A program made the translations under genes and the position numbers. Positions 60,379 to 64,000 of a stretch of DNA of 64,000 bases are shown here, one piece after another. Numbering within the stretch: the stretch's first letter is position 1; each line of letters begins with the position of its first letter. The stretch is taken from NCBI GenBank assembly GCA_034008185.1, contig CM067081.1, positions 189,207,010-189,271,009 on the forward strand. Reading direction: 5' to 3'. Under the pieces are notes generated by a model that saw only the letters and a list, made by a program, of their open reading frames with translations, did no database searches and was not told the origin of the DNA. Source of the DNA: Gorsachius magnificus (taxonomy: Eukaryota; Chordata; Aves; Pelecaniformes; Ardeidae).

Positions 60379-63300
60379 CTACTTTTTTTTTTATAATTCA
60401 TTAAATAAACATTCCTTTTCTTATATATCCCTATAAACAGAATTAACAAGTGCTTAATTCTGCTTCTTGTTGTATTTGGTACAGCTTTCTTTGTAGACGA
60501 GTTTTTTTTAAGTTATTAAGGCATGCAGTGGAGCTCAGAACACTGCTACTGTAGCCATGACGAATAGTGACTTCTGAGGGGTTCATTGCAAAAATATTAT
60601 ATTGCTATTAATAATTACCTTTTGTTGTGGTAAATTCTTGCTTAAGACTTCTCACATTTGAGGAGGGATTTATAAGCCTTTCTTTGTTTTAAGGACTCCA
60701 CTAGCCCCACAAATTAGAATTCAATAATCAAGTGGAACATGGTATATGGATTACACCTTGTAGCCAAATTGATCATCCTCTGTTTTGCTTTAGGGTCAAA
60801 TCTGTCTGATTAGCAACACGGCATATATGTTGATCTCCAACCTCAGCTAAAAGCACTTTTGGCAGAGAAGCCCAGGCATGAACGAGAGTTTATGTGAGGC
60901 TCAACACCTGACCTGCTATAAGGACATGGAAGCAGTCTGCACTGGCTTGGGCTGAGGGCCACAGAGCATTTTCCACTGCAGATTGGAAAGACAAGCCAGT
61001 CCCTGAGACCCCTTCCTTTCTGTGTTCTCTGAGGATGGGGTGACAGAGCAAGGAGCTTAAAGTCAACAGAGCCAAGCAAGCACTTTCCCCTGGACAGTGT
61101 GCTAGCAGCACCGGAACTGCCCTTTCCACTTCCACAACTGAGATCTGTTTCCCAGCACAGTTCATATTTCACCTGGCACGCAAGTGAATTAATCTTCACA
61201 GTGTTCCTATGCAGTAGGTAAATGCTGCCATTAAATAAAAAAACCCCAACTTGTCAGAAGACAGGAGCCAGGCAGTAACAGGAAGGCTTCTGAAATTACC
61301 CTGCGGCTGGGCTCAGAATTCAGGAATTCTTTTCATTGCTGGTACTGTGTTGAGGTCATCTCGCTCTTTGATGTAGCCTAGAAAATGAAATGAGCTATTA
61401 AAATCTGGATACATTTCCCTATTAAATTAGAAACATTTACAAGTCCAGCATTGCACATAAAACTCAGATAGCATTTCTCTTGATAAAACCATAACTAGAT
61501 TTTGTTTCTCATATTTTGGATTGCGTGACCTGTGGTCTCTCTTTCTCTATTTGGCTTGTGGTTTACTTCATTACGTAATTGTTACATCTAGTTAAAGGTC
61601 AGCCAAAGTAAAATTATATTTTGTCGGAGGTGAGATGTAAACAAATGTTTGATCTCGCTCTGCCGTTTTTCTTAGGCCTTCTGCAGAGCTGGGTTATAAT
61701 GCGCCAGTAATCATAAAAGGAGATTGTATTTTAGAATTCGTATTGTATTATTCATAAATATTTCAAGGTACCTGCAAACCTAGGTTAAGAGCTATCATGT
61801 CTCAGGAAGCTAAAAAGGCAGCTATTGTGCATTCATTGCATTCTGTACAATACAACCATGTTTCTGCGCAACGGGACACATATGAATATTTATTTACAAT
61901 GCCCACTTTCATCACTGCTTCCCCATCTTAGCTTGAAAGTAATAAACTAAACTAAGAAAAGAAAGCAAGGAATTCTTACATACCCTGTTGCTCTAGATCT
62001 AAAACCTAAACCCCAAATATAAATTATTGAATACTTTGTTTTAAGAACCTAAGCAGTTGTTCACTACATTTTTACCTTAAACAGATGCTGTAGATACAGA
62101 TGTAGTCTTTTTGCATTTACATAGGGCTGGTGTTATTAAGAATATCCACATGAGAAAAGGTTACAAAGATGATCCCTGTAAGAAGGTGAATCAGATAACA
62201 TATATTGTGATATAGAGCACTTTTTGCTGTAGCTGACTGACATGTTTAGAAAAGCTGATACTTTGATGAGAAGATCAACTGCACAATATTCTCCCAGCAT
62301 CTTCTCCAGAGTCTCAATGCAAACTAACATAAGGATGCAACGTATGTGTCAAGAGAAATAAACACACATTAAACCAGACATTCATTTTCCTCAAACCAAG
62401 CTCTGAAAGCATATGCAACAAAATACTGGGAAAAGGTAGAAATGCCAACTTTACAGCAACAGTCGCATTTCAGATAAAGAAAAGCTTTTATATGAAGTTG
62501 TATCCACAGTCCCTAGCATAAAATATTAATAGTTCCAGCTATACCACTTTATAACTGAGGAGGAAGTGTTCCTAGGAGAGAATCTTTTGATTAAAAAAAT
62601 CCTGCTGTTCAACAAGTATATAGTACTTGTAATTAAAAATGTTTATCTGTTCGCTAACACGTAGGAACATTGGTGATATATGTTTGATGATTTTATTCAG
62701 GTGTGTGATCAGAGCTGAACGTAAAGCAGCCTCATATAAAATTGCAAAGGACTGTTGTTGAGCTCATATACTGAGGCATTAAATGATCTTATTTTTAATA
62801 ACTTGATTAACTTAAAATGCTCTTCCTGTTTTTCGTGTGAGGAGAACTCCAGTTAAATGTTTTATTAGTTTGTCCTTCTTTCTTAGAATAGCCTGGGAGG
62901 AACAGAATGGCATTGTACTTCCCCTCTCTATATGCTGGAGGTCAGGAATTTTTGTTTCGCACAGGGCACCTCTACTTTACTCTTGCCTCACCCCCCTACA
63001 AGGTCCAGAAGAGGTGGCAAGCTGCTTTTGACAACGTGAACCTCGCTGCGTTCAATGTGAAAAAGGGAGCTGGTTGTGGTCAGATGTGGGCAGCGAGTTG
63101 TCATTTAGAAAATAGTTCCCAGCTATTGGATAAAGTATTTTTAAGCATGCCAGAGCGGTTCCACAGCCAAGCTGTTATAAATGAATAGGTCTTTTGTTGT
63201 GAGCCTTGATGTCTTCCCTCCTTCCTCCCTTTCTCCCTCTCCCCCCTCTTTGTCAGGATGAGTCAATATCTTTCTAATTGGATGTCCTTTCTGGACTTTT

Positions 63301-64000
63301 TTCCCAGGTTTTAGGCATTAAGAAAGTTCAAATCCTTAAACACATAGCCCTGGTGCCCAGAAACCATTTTTTCCTTTAACAGATTTATTGCTTCAAGAGG
63401 TATTCATTTCAGAAGGCTCAACAGTATTGTTATGGGGTTTTTTGCTGCGCACAGAAAATGTAAAAGGGACTCAGTTGTACTTCAGTGAAATGGCATTATC
63501 ATCCCAAGAATGAACAAACTGATTTGTTATGTCCTTAACAAGAAGTCAGTCAACTTCTAAATAGTGTTGTGGGATTGTTCTGAAACTGTGGCCCAGTATG
63601 CTTTCAGAGATAACTACCCTGCTATCTCGGTGGTAGATCTGATTTTGTCATCACATACTTTCTGACTGCCTGAGGAAAGCAAAAGTGGGTAAAGTCATCT
63701 CTGGCAATAATACCTCAGGTGAGACAGGCCAAACTTGACCGCCGATAGTCGAGCAAGACTGAAAATCTGGTAATGGTGCCTTCTAATGGCACCTCCTGAC
63801 TTGGTCCTGTGGAAGATGATTGACAGGTGTATTTGCTGATTTCCCAAATTCTTGTCTTGAGATTTTTAACACATAATTACTGCTTGGAATTCATGGGTAC
63901 CTGCTCTCCCAGGATCTCAGGCAAATATAACCTTCCTGGGAAGCGAATACTGCCATCCTTATTTCATAGATAATAAAAAGAAGACATGCAAAGATTAAGT
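60379..64000. other. Non-coding DNA with candidate conserved segments
   Basis: No gene supported. Frames reach 118 codons on the minus strand (60843-61199) and 93 on the plus strand (62907-63188), with no known domain. The stretch 61540-61930 is repeat-free and carries a forkhead-like GTAAACAAATGTTT (61636 on), TTACGTAATTG (61572 on) and several TAAT/ATTA cores. The stretch 62830-63190 is also repeat-free. Both are candidate conserved non-coding elements only by appearance. Confidence 0.4.
63212..63251. repeat. Polypyrimidine tract, about 40 bp
   Basis: Uninterrupted C/T on the plus strand (TCTTCCCTCC...CCCCCCTCTTT), i.e. homopurine on the minus strand; such tracts can adopt triplex (H-DNA) structure. 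It is followed by G at 63252. No branch-point or acceptor context supports reading it as a splice site. Confidence 0.7.

Noticed and set aside
60843..61199. A 118-codon minus-strand frame, Ser/Cys-rich.
   Set aside because: A second frame of 91 codons overlaps in another register on the same strand and no domain or signal is visible; likely chance.
1..64000. CRISPR arrays, tRNA or rRNA genes, bacterial operons, or an undescribed multi-gene system.
   Set aside because: No regularly spaced identical repeats with unique spacers, no complete cloverleaf, no clustered genes; the sequence is vertebrate non-coding DNA with retroelements.

Overview
The window looks like a stretch of bird nuclear chromosome: an AT-rich region with no recognisable protein-coding gene, carrying CR1 retrotransposons and two isolated endogenous-retrovirus LTRs. 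The avian assignment rests on the CR1 copies, which end in the diagnostic ATTCTATG-type octamers, and on two LTRs of kinds I know from birds outside the chicken lineage (Neoaves is a reasonable guess, not proven). I saw no tRNA, rRNA, CRISPR array or bacterial-type operon, and no convincing exon of a host gene. The many short open frames (60-150 codons) look like chance ORFs or fall inside repeats.

Layout. 1-2254: unique AT-rich DNA with a possible decayed repeat at 1.2-1.85 kb. 2255-2526: 3' stub of a CR1 LINE. 4759-5862: solo LTR on the minus strand containing an ~50-bp degenerate minisatellite and a G-quadruplex motif. 5.9-14.2 kb: unique DNA, with two segments that look like candidate regulatory elements. 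14.2-15.25 kb: very old, heavily decayed CR1/L3-like reverse-transcriptase relic. 15.25-34.1 kb: long unique desert. 34.1-38.4 kb: a long, nearly complete but mutated CR1 (ORF1 esterase-like part, ORF2 endonuclease and reverse transcriptase). Its ORF1 is split by a 592-bp solo LTR flanked by a perfect 5-bp target-site duplication. 38.4-55.5 kb: unique desert with a GC-rich hairpin at 41.0 kb and a tRNA-derived SINE-like relic near 51.9 kb. 55.5-60.4 kb: three CR1-lineage insertions of clearly different ages side by side, including the best preserved copy (2.3 kb, minus strand, only a few lesions). 60.4-64 kb: unique DNA with segments that resemble conserved non-coding DNA.

The elements give a relative timeline: CR1/L3-like relics (oldest), then the 34-38 kb CR1, then the solo LTR nested in it. 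The 55.5-57.8 kb CR1 is the least decayed LINE. No working gene system can be claimed; the main content is retroelement archaeology plus a few candidate regulatory segments that need cross-species alignment. Family assignments come from recognition of sequence and motifs by eye, not from a database search.
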